64,000 nt of DNA, from positions 1-64,000 of the forward strand of contig JAFIGS010000004.1 in NCBI GenBank assembly GCA_017849615.1. Direction: 5' to 3'. Below, one piece after another: positions 11,685 through 20,054 of the stretch. Source of the DNA: Pseudolabrys sp. Lineage in GTDB: Bacteria > Pseudomonadota > Alphaproteobacteria > Rhizobiales > Xanthobacteraceae. How positions within the stretch are numbered: position 1 is the stretch's first letter; every line of letters starts with the position of its first letter. Position numbers and translations under genes: made by a program. The notes under the pieces were generated by a model that was not told the DNA's origin, did no database searches, and worked only from the letters and a program-made list of their open reading frames with translations.

Positions 11685-11714
11685 AAAGGCCGGGCCGCGC
11701 GCCCGGCCTTTTGA
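11685..11714 (+). terminator. Rho-independent terminator after clpA
   Basis: AAAGGCCGGGC and GCCCGGCCTTT form a perfect 11-bp stem around CGCGC, ending in a short T run, 20 nt after the clpA stop. Confidence 0.8.
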
Positions 11715-11783
11715 TTCGGCAGGACGTGCCTGCGCGCCGCGAAGGGGCCTGCGCGCATTGCCGGTTGCGGACGCCTGGGCCGT

Positions 11784-12542
11784 ATGGGAAACCGGATGCC
11801 AATGCCGGTTCTCAAGTCCTACCCATCATCATCCGCGGCGTATCTCGGCGGCGTCAGGCACGCGCTGACCTCCGTGTTCTTTCCGGTGATAGCCGGCACC
11901 TATATCGGCATTGGCGCGCTGGCGCATGATTTCGGCCTGTCCGCGCTGTGGCTGACGCTCTCCACGCTGTTCGTCTGGGCCGGGCCGGCGCAGGTGATTC
12001 TGATTTCGGGCATCGGCGCCGGGGCGGCGCTGGTCGAGGTCGCCATTGCCGTTACCCTGAGCGGCATCCGCCTGTTTCCGATGGTGATGGCGCTGCTGCC
12101 GCTGTTGCGCACGCGCGAAACCCGCACGAGCGACCTGATCCTGCCCGCGCATTTCACCGCGGTGAGCATGTGGATCGAGTCGCTGCGCGTCCTGCCCGGC
12201 ATCGCCCATGAAAATCGCGTCGCTTACTGCAACGGTCTGTCGTCGACCTATACCGGCATCGCGGCGACCTTCGGCCTTGTCGGCTTTTATCTCGCGGCCG
12301 GGTTGCCGTCCTTGTTTGCGGCCGCACTGTTGTTCATCACCCCGATCTCGTTTTTGATTTCGACGGCGCGCAGCGCGGTGACGATGCTTGATCGTCTCGC
12401 GCTCGGGCTCGGCCTCGTCGGCGGCGCCGCATTCGCCGCCATGCAGATCGAATTCGATCTCCTGTGGGCGGGCGTCGGCGGCGGCACCATCGCTTATCTG
12501 GTGAGCCGCATTCGCAGGAAGCCGGCGAGGGCGGACATATGA
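11784..12542 (+). CDS. azlC: AzlC family branched-chain amino acid exporter, large subunit
   Basis: A 252-aa inner-membrane protein with multiple hydrophobic segments typical of AzlC (GVRHALTSVFFPVIAGTYIG, GLSALWLTLSTLFVWAGPAQ). AzlCD pairs export branched-chain amino acids and analogues such as azaleucine. Alternative Met starts at 11796 and 11802 are equally plausible; a GGGAAA lies before 11796. The stop overlaps the azlD start by ATGA, so the pair is coupled. Confidence 0.88.
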   Translation: MGNRMPMPVLKSYPSSSAAYLGGVRHALTSVFFPVIAGTYIGIGALAHDFGLSALWLTLSTLFVWAGPAQVILISGIGAGAALVEVAIAVTLSGIRLFPMVMALLPLLRTRETRTSDLILPAHFTAVSMWIESLRVLPGIAHENRVAYCNGLSSTYTGIAATFGLVGFYLAAGLPSLFAAALLFITPISFLISTARSAVTMLDRLALGLGLVGGAAFAAMQIEFDLLWAGVGGGTIAYLVSRIRRKPARADI

Positions 12543-12877
12543 GCGCGGACCTCTGGCCCTATGTCGTTCTCATGCTCGTCGGCTTTCTGCCCAACGAGGC
12601 CTGGCGTCTGGTCGGCCTCGTTCTGGCGCGCGGGCTGAACGAACAATCCGAGATTGTGCTGTGGTCGCGGGCGGTGGCGACCGCGATCCTCGCCGGCGTG
12701 GTGGCCAAGCTCGTCGTATTCGCCAGCGGCTCGCTGGCGACCATTCCGCTCGGCGTGCGCATCGGAGCCGTGGTGATCGGCTTCGCCGCTTTTCTGCTCA
12801 TCCGCCGCTCGCCGCTGGCGGGCGTCCTGGTCGGCGAAGCGGTGCTGCTGGCCGGCGGCTATTTTTTCGCGCCCTGA
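12539..12877 (+). CDS. azlD: AzlD family branched-chain amino acid exporter, small subunit
   Basis: A 112-aa membrane protein with four hydrophobic segments, matching AzlD size and topology (LMLVGFLPNEAWRLVGLVLA, IRRSPLAGVLVGEAVLLAGG). Start ATG overlaps the azlC stop in ATGA. It is the small partner needed for AzlC export activity. Confidence 0.85.
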   Translation: MSADLWPYVVLMLVGFLPNEAWRLVGLVLARGLNEQSEIVLWSRAVATAILAGVVAKLVVFASGSLATIPLGVRIGAVVIGFAAFLLIRRSPLAGVLVGEAVLLAGGYFFAP

Positions 12878-12881
12878 AACG

Positions 12882-13304
12882 TCAGGCGAGCGCCGCCGCG
12901 AGTTTCCTGGCCATCTCCGCCAGCAACTCCGGCTTTTCCTTTTCCGCCGCGGGCGGCTTCATCGGCACGCCGGTCTTGCGCGGGATGACGTGGACGTGGA
13001 GGTGAAACACCACCTGGCCGCCGGCGCTCTCGTTGAACTGCTGCACCGTGACGCCGTCGGCCCCGAGCGTCTTCATCGCCGCCTGCGCGATCTTCTGCGC
13101 CACCTTGGCGACATGGGCGAGGTCGTCGGCCGGGCAGTCGATCAGATTGCGCGCGGCCGCCTTCGGCAGCACCAGCGTGTGACCCGGCGCCCGCGGCATA
13201 ATGTCGAGGAACGCCAGCGCCTTGTCGTCCTCATAGACCTGGTGACAGGGCAACTCGCCGCGCAGGATCTTGGCGAAGATGTTGTTGGGATCGTAGCTCG
13301 GCAT
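12882..13304 (-). CDS. HIT family nucleotide-binding hydrolase
   Basis: A 140-aa histidine-triad protein, probably a nucleoside phosphoramidase or dinucleotide hydrolase acting in the cytoplasm. The N-terminal region has NIFAKILRGELPCHQVYED and DIMPRAPGHTLVLPK; the active site is H-x-H-x-H in FHLHVHVIPR. I start at MPSYDP. The long frame upstream runs through a palindromic repeat and the next gene and is not part of it. Confidence 0.92.
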   Translation of the reverse strand: MPSYDPNNIFAKILRGELPCHQVYEDDKALAFLDIMPRAPGHTLVLPKAAARNLIDCPADDLAHVAKVAQKIAQAAMKTLGADGVTVQQFNESAGGQVVFHLHVHVIPRKTGVPMKPPAAEKEKPELLAEMARKLAAALA

Positions 13305-13326
13305 GGGGCGCTCCGGTTTCATTCTG

Positions 13327-13428
13327 GTCATTCCGGGGTGCGCCGAACGCGCGAACCCGGAATCCAGTGGCGTATTCTGACTTCGCATCTGGATTCCGGA
13401 TCGGCGCTGACGCGCCGTCCGGAATGAC
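13327..13428. repeat. 102-bp palindromic intergenic repeat (REP/RIME-like)
   Basis: The outer 41 bp (13327-13367, GTCATTCCGGGG... to ...CCCGGAATCCAG) is an imperfect inverted copy of 13389-13428 (CTGGATTCCGG... to ...CCGGAATGAC), separated by a 21-bp spacer. It lies between the HIT gene start and the GNAT gene stop and could fold into a long hairpin. The GTCATTCCGG ends are like those of dispersed repeats widespread in rhizobial genomes. Confidence 0.7.
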
Positions 13429-13434
13429 GGATGT

Positions 13435-14751
13435 TCATTCCTGCTCGTCCAAATCCTTGCGGAATGGCGCGGCCGCCGCAAGCTCTTCCGAGGCCGCTTC
13501 GACATAGGCGCGTTCGCGCTTGAGATAGTCGGCGATGGCGCGGCGCAGCCCCGGATCGGAGATGTAATGCGCCGAATAGGTGGTGTGGGGCAGGTAGCCG
13601 CGCGCCAGCTTGTGCTCGCCCTGGGCGCCGGCCTCGACCCAGCGCAGGCCCTTGGCGATGGCGTAGTCGATGGCCTGATAGTAGCAGACCTCGAAATGCA
13701 GGAACGGGTGGTGCTCGATGGCGCCCCAGTTGCGGCCATAGAGCGTGTCGCCGCCGACGAAGTTGATGGCGCCCGCGATATAGCGCCCGCCGCGCCTCGC
13801 CATGATCAGCACGACGCGGTCCGCCATGGTCTGGCCGATGCGCGAAAAGAACGCGCGCGTGAGGTACGGGCTGCCCCATTTGCGCGAGCCGGTGTCCATG
13901 TAGAAGGCGAAGAAGGCATCCCAGACCGCTTCGGTCAGGTCGGGGCCGGTGAGGCACACGATATCGATGCCGGGCTCCAGGGCTTCCTTGCGCTCGCGGC
14001 GGATGGTCTTGCGCTTGCGCGAGGACAGTTCGCCGAGAAAGTCCTCGAAGCCGCCATAGCCCTTGTTCTCGAAATGGAACTGCTGGTCGGTGCGCTGCAG
14101 GTAGCCGCGCTCGCCGAGCAGGTCCCATTCCGGTTTGGTGCAAAAAGTGACGTGGGCCGACGACAGGTCGTTCGCGTCCGTCAGTTTGGCGAGCGCCTCG
14201 GCCAGCACGTCGCGAATGCCGGCGGCGCCCGGTCCGGGGCGGGCGAGCAGGCGAGGGCCCGTCACCGGCGTGAACGGCGCCGACACCTGGAGCTTGGGAT
14301 AATAGGCGCCGCCTGCGCGTTCGAAGGCGTCGGCCCAGCCCTGATCGAAAACGTATTCGCCGCGCGAATGTGTCTTCGCGTAGCAGGGCGCCGCGCCGAG
14401 CAAGGTGCCGCTGGCGCTCTCCGCCAGCAGGTAGCGCGGCATCCAGCCGGTCCGCCCTCCGACGCAGGAGGTCTGTTCAAGGGCCGAGAGAAAAGCGTGA
14501 GAAACGAATGGGTTATTCCATTGTCCTCGTGTGGATAATTCTGGGGATAAGTCGTCCTCATCATCCACATCAGGAGCCCGGATTTCCCCACCCGGACTGT
14601 GGATCGCCCTGGTGGCCTGTGGAGAAGTTATCCCGCCTGTGGACAAGCCGGGCGCTTCCGGCGGCCGCTGCCCGGCGCAAGTATCCCATTCCTCGGCAGA
14701 AATCTCGGCGAGGCTCTGCACCATGCGGATGCGGATTTCGTCGTCGCTCAT
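13435..14751 (-). CDS. GNAT/FemAB-like N-acyltransferase (DUF482-type) with in-frame insertion
   Basis: A 438-aa protein of the DUF482/peptidogalycan-biosynthesis type, a double-GNAT fold related to FemAB. The family landmarks are a DACA-like start (EEWDTCAG), then NPFVSHAFLSALEQT, YVFDQGWADAFERAG, RKRKTIRRERKEAL and HYISDPGLRRAIADYL. Substrate unproven. Oddity: about 50 residues (roughly 27-78, Pro/Ser/Asp-rich) intrude between the TCAG and NPFVSHAF motifs, which are normally close together. The DNA for this insertion is a cluster of DnaA-box-like 9-mers (see the separate entry), and the frame stays open through it. Confidence 0.82.
   Translation of the reverse strand: MSDDEIRIRMVQSLAEISAEEWDTCAGQRPPEAPGLSTGGITSPQATRAIHSPGGEIRAPDVDDEDDLSPELSTRGQWNNPFVSHAFLSALEQTSCVGGRTGWMPRYLLAESASGTLLGAAPCYAKTHSRGEYVFDQGWADAFERAGGAYYPKLQVSAPFTPVTGPRLLARPGPGAAGIRDVLAEALAKLTDANDLSSAHVTFCTKPEWDLLGERGYLQRTDQQFHFENKGYGGFEDFLGELSSRKRKTIRRERKEALEPGIDIVCLTGPDLTEAVWDAFFAFYMDTGSRKWGSPYLTRAFFSRIGQTMADRVVLIMARRGGRYIAGAINFVGGDTLYGRNWGAIEHHPFLHFEVCYYQAIDYAIAKGLRWVEAGAQGEHKLARGYLPHTTYSAHYISDPGLRRAIADYLKRERAYVEAASEELAAAAPFRKDLDEQE
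14530..14646. repeat. cluster of DnaA-box-like 9-mers inside the GNAT gene
   Basis: Within 117 bp there is one perfect DnaA box TGTGGATAA (14530-14538). Four others are one mismatch away: TGGGGATAA (14542-14550), TCATCCACA (14561-14569), TGTGGAGAA (14618-14626) and TGTGGACAA (14638-14646). TGTGGATCG (14598) and TTATCCCGC (14628) differ at two positions. Boxes face both ways. They fall in the segment encoding the protein insertion. The neighbourhood has no oriC-type genes (dnaA, hemE, rpsT, gidA). Confidence 0.7.
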
Positions 14752-14834
14752 GGGGACAATTCAGGACTTCAGGCGGGTGCTGTGGAAAGGCTGCGGCGCG
14801 TCGGAGGCCGATGGTGGAGCGTCGGCCCCTCGCG

Positions 14835-15098
14835 TTACGGGCACACGATCATCTGGTAGCCCGTCGGTCCTTCCCATGTCTCTTCGCGTTCCGCGTGGCA
14901 GTTTGGCGGCAGCGGGTTGCAGCCGCGCTTGGTGCAGATAATCGGCGCTTGCGGCGCGGCCGCCCTCGGCGCCACGTGTGGAGCCTTGGGCTTCGGCACC
15001 GGGTTGGGTTGCGCCTGGCCGGCGCCCGGCAGCGCCACGACCAGTACCATGGCGGCGACCACCGTGGTTCGGCGGAGAAGGGTCCAAGCTCGCATCAT
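14835..15098 (-). CDS. small secreted Cys-rich protein (paralog A)
   Basis: An 87-aa protein with a signal peptide (MMRAWTLLRRTTVVAAMVLV then ALPGAGQA), a Pro/Lys-rich spacer and a compact C-terminal module: C-T-x-x-G-C-x-P-[LI]-P-P-N-C, then W-x-G-x-[TS]-G-Y, ending in V-C-P. The four Cys suggest two disulfides in the periplasm. The next gene on the same strand shares the module. Function unknown. Confidence 0.65.
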   Translation of the reverse strand: MMRAWTLLRRTTVVAAMVLVVALPGAGQAQPNPVPKPKAPHVAPRAAAPQAPIICTKRGCNPLPPNCHAEREETWEGPTGYQMIVCP

Positions 15099-15205
15099 GT
15101 GATCGTTAGCCTCGCGGGTGTCCTGAGGCAGCTATCCTAGCCGCAAGTCATGGTGGCCGCCGACACGATTACGAGAGGCTGGGCAGCCGCCGCGCAGGAT
15201 GCGGG

Positions 15206-15472
15206 TCAGCGGCAGACCACGACGTCGTAACCGCTTGGCATGCCGTCCCAGCGGTAGCCGGTTTGCGGACGGCAATTCGGCGGTATCGGGTGGCAGCCGA
15301 ATTCGGTGCAGGCGATCTGGCGCGGCGCCGACCGCACGGGCCGTTTGACGGGTTTCTTCTTCGACTTCATGACCTGCTGCGACGACTGTGCCGCCGCCGG
15401 AAGAGCGGGGGCGGCCACGGCCGTGGCAAAGGCCAATGCGAAAGTGGCTGTCAGTATCCGGGCAAAGCGCAT
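15206..15472 (-). CDS. small secreted Cys-rich protein (paralog B)
   Basis: An 88-aa protein with signal peptide MRFARILTATFALAFATAVA, a basic KSKKKPVKRPVR spacer and a C-terminal module CTEFGCHPIPPNC ... WDGMPSGYDVVVC that lines up with paralog A. The duplication is tandem, 107 bp apart. Start chosen at the signal peptide; the longer upstream frame overlaps the GDPD gene. Function unknown. Confidence 0.7.
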   Translation of the reverse strand: MRFARILTATFALAFATAVAAPALPAAAQSSQQVMKSKKKPVKRPVRSAPRQIACTEFGCHPIPPNCRPQTGYRWDGMPSGYDVVVCR

Positions 15473-15519
15473 GGGTGAATAACCATCCTGCCGGAAAGAT
15501 GGTTCCGGCGGCCGCCGCT

Positions 15520-16269
15520 TCAAGACGCCCGAAAGCCTTCGAAAATGATCTGGTCGGCATGGCGCGCGGCCCTGGCCCGATCCTCGGCGCTGCGCACGGT
15601 CCATGTCAGGAGCGGCAGGCCGAACACATGGCGCGCGACCAGCGGCGCCGGCGACGGCAGGTCCCTGACCGACCAGGCGATGAAATGCGGCCGGGTCCGC
15701 GGGGCGTGAAGCAGGAAGGCGAGGTTGCGTTTCGTGGCCGCCGGCAGCGCGGCCCATTCGGCATGATCGTAATGGCGCTCGGCGACAATGCCCCGCGTGA
15801 GCGCCGGGGCCATGTCGCGCAGCGCCACGACCGGCGCGGGATCGAACGACATGGCCGCGGCCGATCCCTTGTACCGGCCGAGCACTTCCGCGACCCGCCG
15901 CGCCAGCCGAAGGTCGCCGTCGAACCGGCTCTTGATTTCAACGACCAGAGGCACGCGCCCGCCGACCAGATCGCAAAGATCGGGCAGGGTCATCATCAGG
16001 TCCGCCGTCGCCTTGAAGCGGACCTGCTTCAGGGCGGCGGCGTCGAGGCTCTTGAGGGCGGCATTGCCCTCGGTCAGCCGGCCGAGCGCGTCGTCATGAT
16101 GCACCATGGCCTCGCCATCGGCGCTGATCTGGACGTCGCATTCGATGCCATAATTGCCGGCGATGGCTGCTTCGAACGCCGACCGCGTGTTCTCGATGAC
16201 GCCGGCCGCGGCGTCATGCAGCCCGCGATGGGCGATCGGACGTGCGGTGAGCCAGTCCAGATCCGGCAT
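15520..16269 (-). CDS. glycerophosphodiester phosphodiesterase family protein
   Basis: A 249-aa cytoplasmic GDPD-type TIM barrel hydrolysing glycerophosphodiesters to glycerol-3-phosphate and an alcohol. Catalytic landmarks are visible: AHRGLH near residues 13-18, ENTRSAFEAA, the metal-binding E-x-D in GIECDVQ, and HHDDALGRLT. No signal peptide. RidA lies 15 bp upstream on the same strand, so they may be co-transcribed. Confidence 0.9.
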   Translation of the reverse strand: MPDLDWLTARPIAHRGLHDAAAGVIENTRSAFEAAIAGNYGIECDVQISADGEAMVHHDDALGRLTEGNAALKSLDAAALKQVRFKATADLMMTLPDLCDLVGGRVPLVVEIKSRFDGDLRLARRVAEVLGRYKGSAAAMSFDPAPVVALRDMAPALTRGIVAERHYDHAEWAALPAATKRNLAFLLHAPRTRPHFIAWSVRDLPSPAPLVARHVFGLPLLTWTVRSAEDRARAARHADQIIFEGFRAS

Positions 16270-16284
16270 GAGCGGTCCCGCGCG

Positions 16285-16752
16285 TCAGGCGACCTCGAAG
16301 GTGGCTTCGACTTCCACCGCGGCATTGGCCGGCAGCGCCGAAACGCCGACCGTGGAGCGCGCGTGGCGGCCCTTGTCGCCGAACACCTCGACCATCAGGT
16401 CGGACGCGCCGTTCATCACCTTCGGGCCGTCGGCGTAGCCGGGTGCCGAATTGATGAAGCCGCCGAGCCGCACCACGCGCACCACCTTGTCGAGGTCGCC
16501 GACAGCGGCCTTGACCTGGGCGATCAGGTTGATGGCGCAGGCCCGCGCCGCCTTCTGGCCGTCTTCCATGGAGACCGCGCCGCCGAGCTGGCCGGCGGCC
16601 ACCAGCTTGCCCCCGTCGCCGAAGCAGAGCTGGCCCGAGACGGTCAGCAGATTGCCCGTGCGCACGCACGCGACATAGTTGGCGATCGGCGCCGCCGGCG
16701 TCGGCAGGGTGATGCCGAGATCGCTGAGTTTCTTGTCGATGGCGCCGGTCAT
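16285..16752 (-). CDS. RidA family protein (YjgF/YER057c/UK114)
   Basis: A 155-aa protein of the RidA superfamily, enamine/imine deaminases that detoxify 2-aminoacrylate and related intermediates. Recognisable segments are NLLTVSGQLCF, AARACAINLIAQVKAAVGDLDKVVRV, and HARSTVGVSALPANAAVEVEATFEV. Chemotactic arginine position is retained in ARSTVGV. Start at MTGAIDKK; an upstream extension is not needed. Confidence 0.88.
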   Translation of the reverse strand: MTGAIDKKLSDLGITLPTPAAPIANYVACVRTGNLLTVSGQLCFGDGGKLVAAGQLGGAVSMEDGQKAARACAINLIAQVKAAVGDLDKVVRVVRLGGFINSAPGYADGPKVMNGASDLMVEVFGDKGRHARSTVGVSALPANAAVEVEATFEVA

Positions 16753-16928
16753 GAATCGTCTCCGTCTGTCGCATGGTTCTAGGAAAGCTGGCGTAAAGTC
16801 TTGGCCGATGGGGGCTTTGAGCGCAAGGCTTGGACCCGACACTCGGGCCCAACACTCGCGTCCAAGACACGCCTCCTTATTGCCCCTATCATTGCGCCAG
16901 ATACGCGGGATTCTTCGCAGGGTTGCCC

Positions 16929-17834
16929 ATGACACAGACCATATTCCGCTTCGCGCTGCCGGTGCTCGCCGCCTTCGGAGTGGCGCTGTCCGTGGGACCG
17001 ACCGACAGCCCGGTTCGCGCCGCGCCGATCGCAGCGCCGGCGCCGGCGGCCGAGGCGGTCAAGCCTGTCGCGCTCGCGCTGCACCGGGCGGTGTACGACC
17101 TCAAGCTTGCCAAATCGAGCGGCAGCCGCGGCATCCAGGCGGTGCGCGGCCGCATCCTGTACGATTTCGGCGGCAGCGCCTGCGATGGCTACGATCTGCA
17201 ATTCCGCCAGGTCTCCGAACTCGACTCCGGCGAAGGCAAGACGGTCCTGAGCGATCTGCGCTCCTCCACCTGGGAGAGTGCCGACGCTGCCAAATTCCGC
17301 TTCAACTCGGAGAACGTGCTGAACGCCACGGTGACCGACACGGTCGATGGCAACGCCGAGCGCACCGCCTCGGGCGTCAAGGTCGAGCTCAAGAAGCCGA
17401 AGGAAAAGACCTTCACCGTGCCGTCCGAAATCGTGTTTCCGACCGAGCACATGCGCCGCATCGTCGAGGCGGCGCATGCCGGCAAGACCATCCTCGAATT
17501 CCCGGTCTATGACGGCTCCGACACCGGCGAGAAGGTTTACAACACGCTGACCGTGATCGGCGCCGCCATTGATCCGGCGCGGAAGCCGGCGGACGATGCC
17601 ACCGGCAAGGAGCCGTCCATGGCCGGCATGCTGCGCTGGCCGGTGACCGTGAGCTACTTCGACAAGAAGGGCGCCGACGACGAGCGCACGGGCGAGCAGA
17701 CTCCGGTCTATGCCATCGCCTTCGAGCTGTACGAGAACGGCATCTCGCGGTCGCTAACGCTCGACTACAACGACTTCACCATCAAGGGCGAGATGAGCTC
17801 GCTGGAGATGAAGAAGGCGAAGGCGTGCAAGTGA
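16929..17834 (+). CDS. eipB: cell envelope integrity protein EipB family (DUF1849)
   Basis: A 301-aa periplasmic protein. A signal peptide (FRFALPVLAAFGVALSVG) precedes the mature domain, which carries the family segments LHRAVYDLKLAKSSGSRGI, GRILYDFGGSACDGYDL and VSYFDK. In Brucella, EipB is a conserved beta-spiral periplasmic protein needed for envelope integrity. ATG at 16929 chosen because it starts the signal peptide. Divergent from ridA. Confidence 0.85.
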   Translation: MTQTIFRFALPVLAAFGVALSVGPTDSPVRAAPIAAPAPAAEAVKPVALALHRAVYDLKLAKSSGSRGIQAVRGRILYDFGGSACDGYDLQFRQVSELDSGEGKTVLSDLRSSTWESADAAKFRFNSENVLNATVTDTVDGNAERTASGVKVELKKPKEKTFTVPSEIVFPTEHMRRIVEAAHAGKTILEFPVYDGSDTGEKVYNTLTVIGAAIDPARKPADDATGKEPSMAGMLRWPVTVSYFDKKGADDERTGEQTPVYAIAFELYENGISRSLTLDYNDFTIKGEMSSLEMKKAKACK

Positions 17835-17837
17835 GGG

Positions 17838-17976
17838 CACTTGTCCCGGGCGCAATGCAGCGCGTAGCGGTGCATTGCAGAGCCGGGACCTTCGCGAATT
17901 CTGAGCCTGGGGTGGTCCCGGTTCTGCGGCGCACCGTTACGCTTCGCTCCACGCTGCGCCGCGCCCGGGACAAGTG
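17838..17976. repeat. palindromic dispersed repeat, copy 1
   Basis: A 139-bp element with perfect 16-bp inverted ends, CACTTGTCCCGGGCGC and GCGCCCGGGACAAGTG. It has an internal CAGAGCCGGGACC and a ...GTGGTCCCGG... core that match copy 2 at 58986-59120. It lies between the convergent eipB and dinB genes, 4 bp after the eipB stop, and may serve as a bidirectional terminator. Confidence 0.8.
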
Positions 17977-17981
17977 AGCCG

Positions 17982-19232
17982 TTACTCCTCCTCGATCGCC
18001 AGTCCCTTGACCACCGCGGCCTTGCCGAACTTTTCGCGCAATTTGTCGATCGCATGCTCGGCCAGCGCGCCGCGCCGGTCGAGCAGGTCCGACAGATCCT
18101 CGCCGTCCGACTCGACGAGATGGCTGACGCCGATGCCGATGAGCCGGAAGCGCGTCGCGCCGATCTCGTTTTTGAGCATGTCGCGGCCCTCGGCGAAGAT
18201 ACGGCCGGCAAGCTGCGTCGGCGCGGCCAGGGAGCGCGCCCGGGTGCGGGTCTTGAAGTCGGCGGTCTTGAGCTTGAGCGTCACCGTCGAGCCGGCGAGC
18301 CCGGCCGCCTTGAGGCGCGCCGACACCTTCTCGGTCAGTTCCCACAAGGTCTGCTCCAGCGGGCGGAAGTCGCTGATGTCGGTGTTGAACGTGGTCTCGG
18401 ACGAGACGCTCTTGGTGTCGCGCTCCGGATCCACCTTGCGCGTGTCGATGCCGTGCGCCAGCCGCCACAGCCGCTGGCCTTCCTCGCCGTAGCGGCGCAT
18501 CAGGTCGTGCTCGTCGGCGCGCTGCAGGTCGCCGATCAGGCGGAAGCCGTCATGGGCGAGCTTGGCGGCGCTCACCGCGCCGACGCCGTAGATGAAGCCG
18601 ACCGGGCGAGGGGCGAGGAAGGCGAGGGCCTCGCTCTGGCCGATCACGGCAAAGCCGCGCGGCTTGTCGAGGTCGGAGGCGATCTTGGCGAGGAACTTGT
18701 TTGCGGAGAGGCCGATCGACACCGTGACGCCGATGTCGCGCTCGACGTCGCGCGCCAGCTTCGCCAGCACCTTGGCCGCGCTCATGCCGTGCAGGCGCTC
18801 GGTGCCGGTGAGATCGAGGAAGGCCTCGTCGATCGACAGGGGCTCGACCTGCGGCGTCAGCGCGTGCATCGCCGCGCGCACCTGGCGCCCGACCTCGCTG
18901 TATTTGCGGATGTCCGGCTTGACCACGGTCGCCTTGGGGCAGAGCTCCAGCGCCTTGAACATCGGCATCGCGGAGCGCACGCCGTAGGTGCGGGCGATGT
19001 AGCAGCAGGTCGAGACCACGCCGCGCTTGCCGCCGCCGACGATCAGCGGCTTGTCGGCGAGCGAGGGATCGTCGCGCTTTTCGATGGTCGCGTAAAACGC
19101 GTCGCAATCGATATGGGCGATGGTCAGGCTCGCCAGCTCGGCATGGCGGATGAGTCGCGGCGAGCCGCAGGCCGCGCAGCGTTTTGCCGTATCGGCCGCG
19201 TCCTTGAGACAATCGCGGCAGAAGGCGGTCAC
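17982..19232 (-). CDS. dinB: DNA polymerase IV (Y-family translesion polymerase)
   Basis: A 416-aa error-prone polymerase. It begins with a small zinc-ribbon (FCRDCLKD ... [10 protein letters not shown]), an N-terminal extension seen in rhizobial DinB. Then come the catalytic palm [12 protein letters not shown], the steric gate region, [12 protein letters not shown] (second metal ligands) and a helix-hairpin-helix, with the little-finger domain to the end. The GTG start at 19232 overlaps the upstream DUF3572 stop as GTGA, indicating translational coupling. The C-terminal beta-clamp motif is not obvious. Confidence 0.93.
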   Translation of the reverse strand: MTAFCRDCLKDAADTAKRCAACGSPRLIRHAELASLTIAHIDCDAFYATIEKRDDPSLADKPLIVGGGKRGVVSTCCYIARTYGVRSAMPMFKALELCPKATVVKPDIRKYSEVGRQVRAAMHALTPQVEPLSIDEAFLDLTGTERLHGMSAAKVLAKLARDVERDIGVTVSIGLSANKFLAKIASDLDKPRGFAVIGQSEALAFLAPRPVGFIYGVGAVSAAKLAHDGFRLIGDLQRADEHDLMRRYGEEGQRLWRLAHGIDTRKVDPERDTKSVSSETTFNTDISDFRPLEQTLWELTEKVSARLKAAGLAGSTVTLKLKTADFKTRTRARSLAAPTQLAGRIFAEGRDMLKNEIGATRFRLIGIGVSHLVESDGEDLSDLLDRRGALAEHAIDKLREKFGKAAVVKGLAIEEE

Positions 19233-19528
19233 GGAATCTCGCGCTCCCAGGGCTGGCCGCCGAGTGCGATGTGGGCGCGGAAGATGTCGTCCGGCGCGCA
19301 ACCGGCATGGGCGATGAATTCGCCGGCGGTCTGCTCGTCCGAGGCGAGGTAGGCGAGCACGCCGGCGAGGAACCCCGGCTCGCCGATCTGGTCGCGAATC
19401 CCGGACGGGTCGAGGCCGGTGACACCGAAGAACCTGGTTAACCGTTCCGCATCCTCGGCGATGAAGCCAAGTGCTTGAATCGCCAGCGCTTCGGCGGCCT
19501 CGAGAGGCATGGGGCGGGGCGCTTTCAC
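19229..19528 (-). CDS. DUF3572 family protein
   Basis: A 99-aa acidic cytoplasmic protein with the DUF3572 pattern ([34 protein letters not shown], ... LAYLASDEQ). Helical, no catalytic motif recognised. It is directly upstream of and overlapping dinB, the usual order in Rhizobiales. Start could be MKAPRP or MPLEAA six codons later. Confidence 0.8.
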   Translation of the reverse strand: MKAPRPMPLEAAEALAIQALGFIAEDAERLTRFFGVTGLDPSGIRDQIGEPGFLAGVLAYLASDEQTAGEFIAHAGCAPDDIFRAHIALGGQPWEREIP

Positions 19529-19652
19529 TGAACGAATTTGCCTTTCCGTAAGAAATCGCGACTAACGTCTAAACCGATCATACCCCACGCCGGCCCAGCT
19601 TCGGACGCCGCCGCGTCAGGGGAGGCAGTTCCTGGGGACAACGGGGCGGACC

Positions 19653-20024
19653 ATGGCGAAGACCGTCCTGATCGTCGAGGACAACGAACTCAACATGAAG
19701 CTCTTCCACGATCTCTTGGAAGCGCACGGTTATGACGTCGTCGGCACCCGCAGCGGCATCGACGCGCTCGATCTCGCCCGCAAGCACCGGCCGGATCTGA
19801 TCCTGATGGATATCCAGCTACCGGAAGTGTCGGGGCTCGAGGTCACCAAGTGGCTCAAGGACGACGCCGAGCTCAAGGCGATCCCGGTGGTCGCCGTGAC
19901 CGCCTTCGCCATGAAGGGCGACGAGGAGCGCATTCGCGAGGGCGGCTGCGAGGCCTATCTCTCCAAACCGATCTCGGTGGGCAAGTTCATCGAGACCGTT
20001 CGTCAGTTTCTGGGGCCTGCCTGA
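19653..20024 (+). CDS. divK: single-domain response regulator DivK
   Basis: A 123-aa CheY-like receiver. Acidic pocket E-D-N in LIVEDNELN, phospho-acceptor Asp in LILMDIQLP (about D53), Thr in VVAVTAFAM and Lys in YLSKPI. The sequence and its position upstream of pleD identify DivK, which in Caulobacter relays PleC/DivJ signals to the DivL-CckA-CtrA pathway. Divergent from DUF3572-dinB. Confidence 0.93.
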   Translation: MAKTVLIVEDNELNMKLFHDLLEAHGYDVVGTRSGIDALDLARKHRPDLILMDIQLPEVSGLEVTKWLKDDAELKAIPVVAVTAFAMKGDEERIREGGCEAYLSKPISVGKFIETVRQFLGPA

Positions 20025-20054
20025 TTTGAGGCTTTGCCTGGAAGGAAATTTGTA

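Noticed and set aside
14530-14646. Chromosomal origin of replication
   Set aside because: DnaA boxes are present, but they are inside a gene, there is no AT-rich unwinding region, and no origin-linked genes are near.
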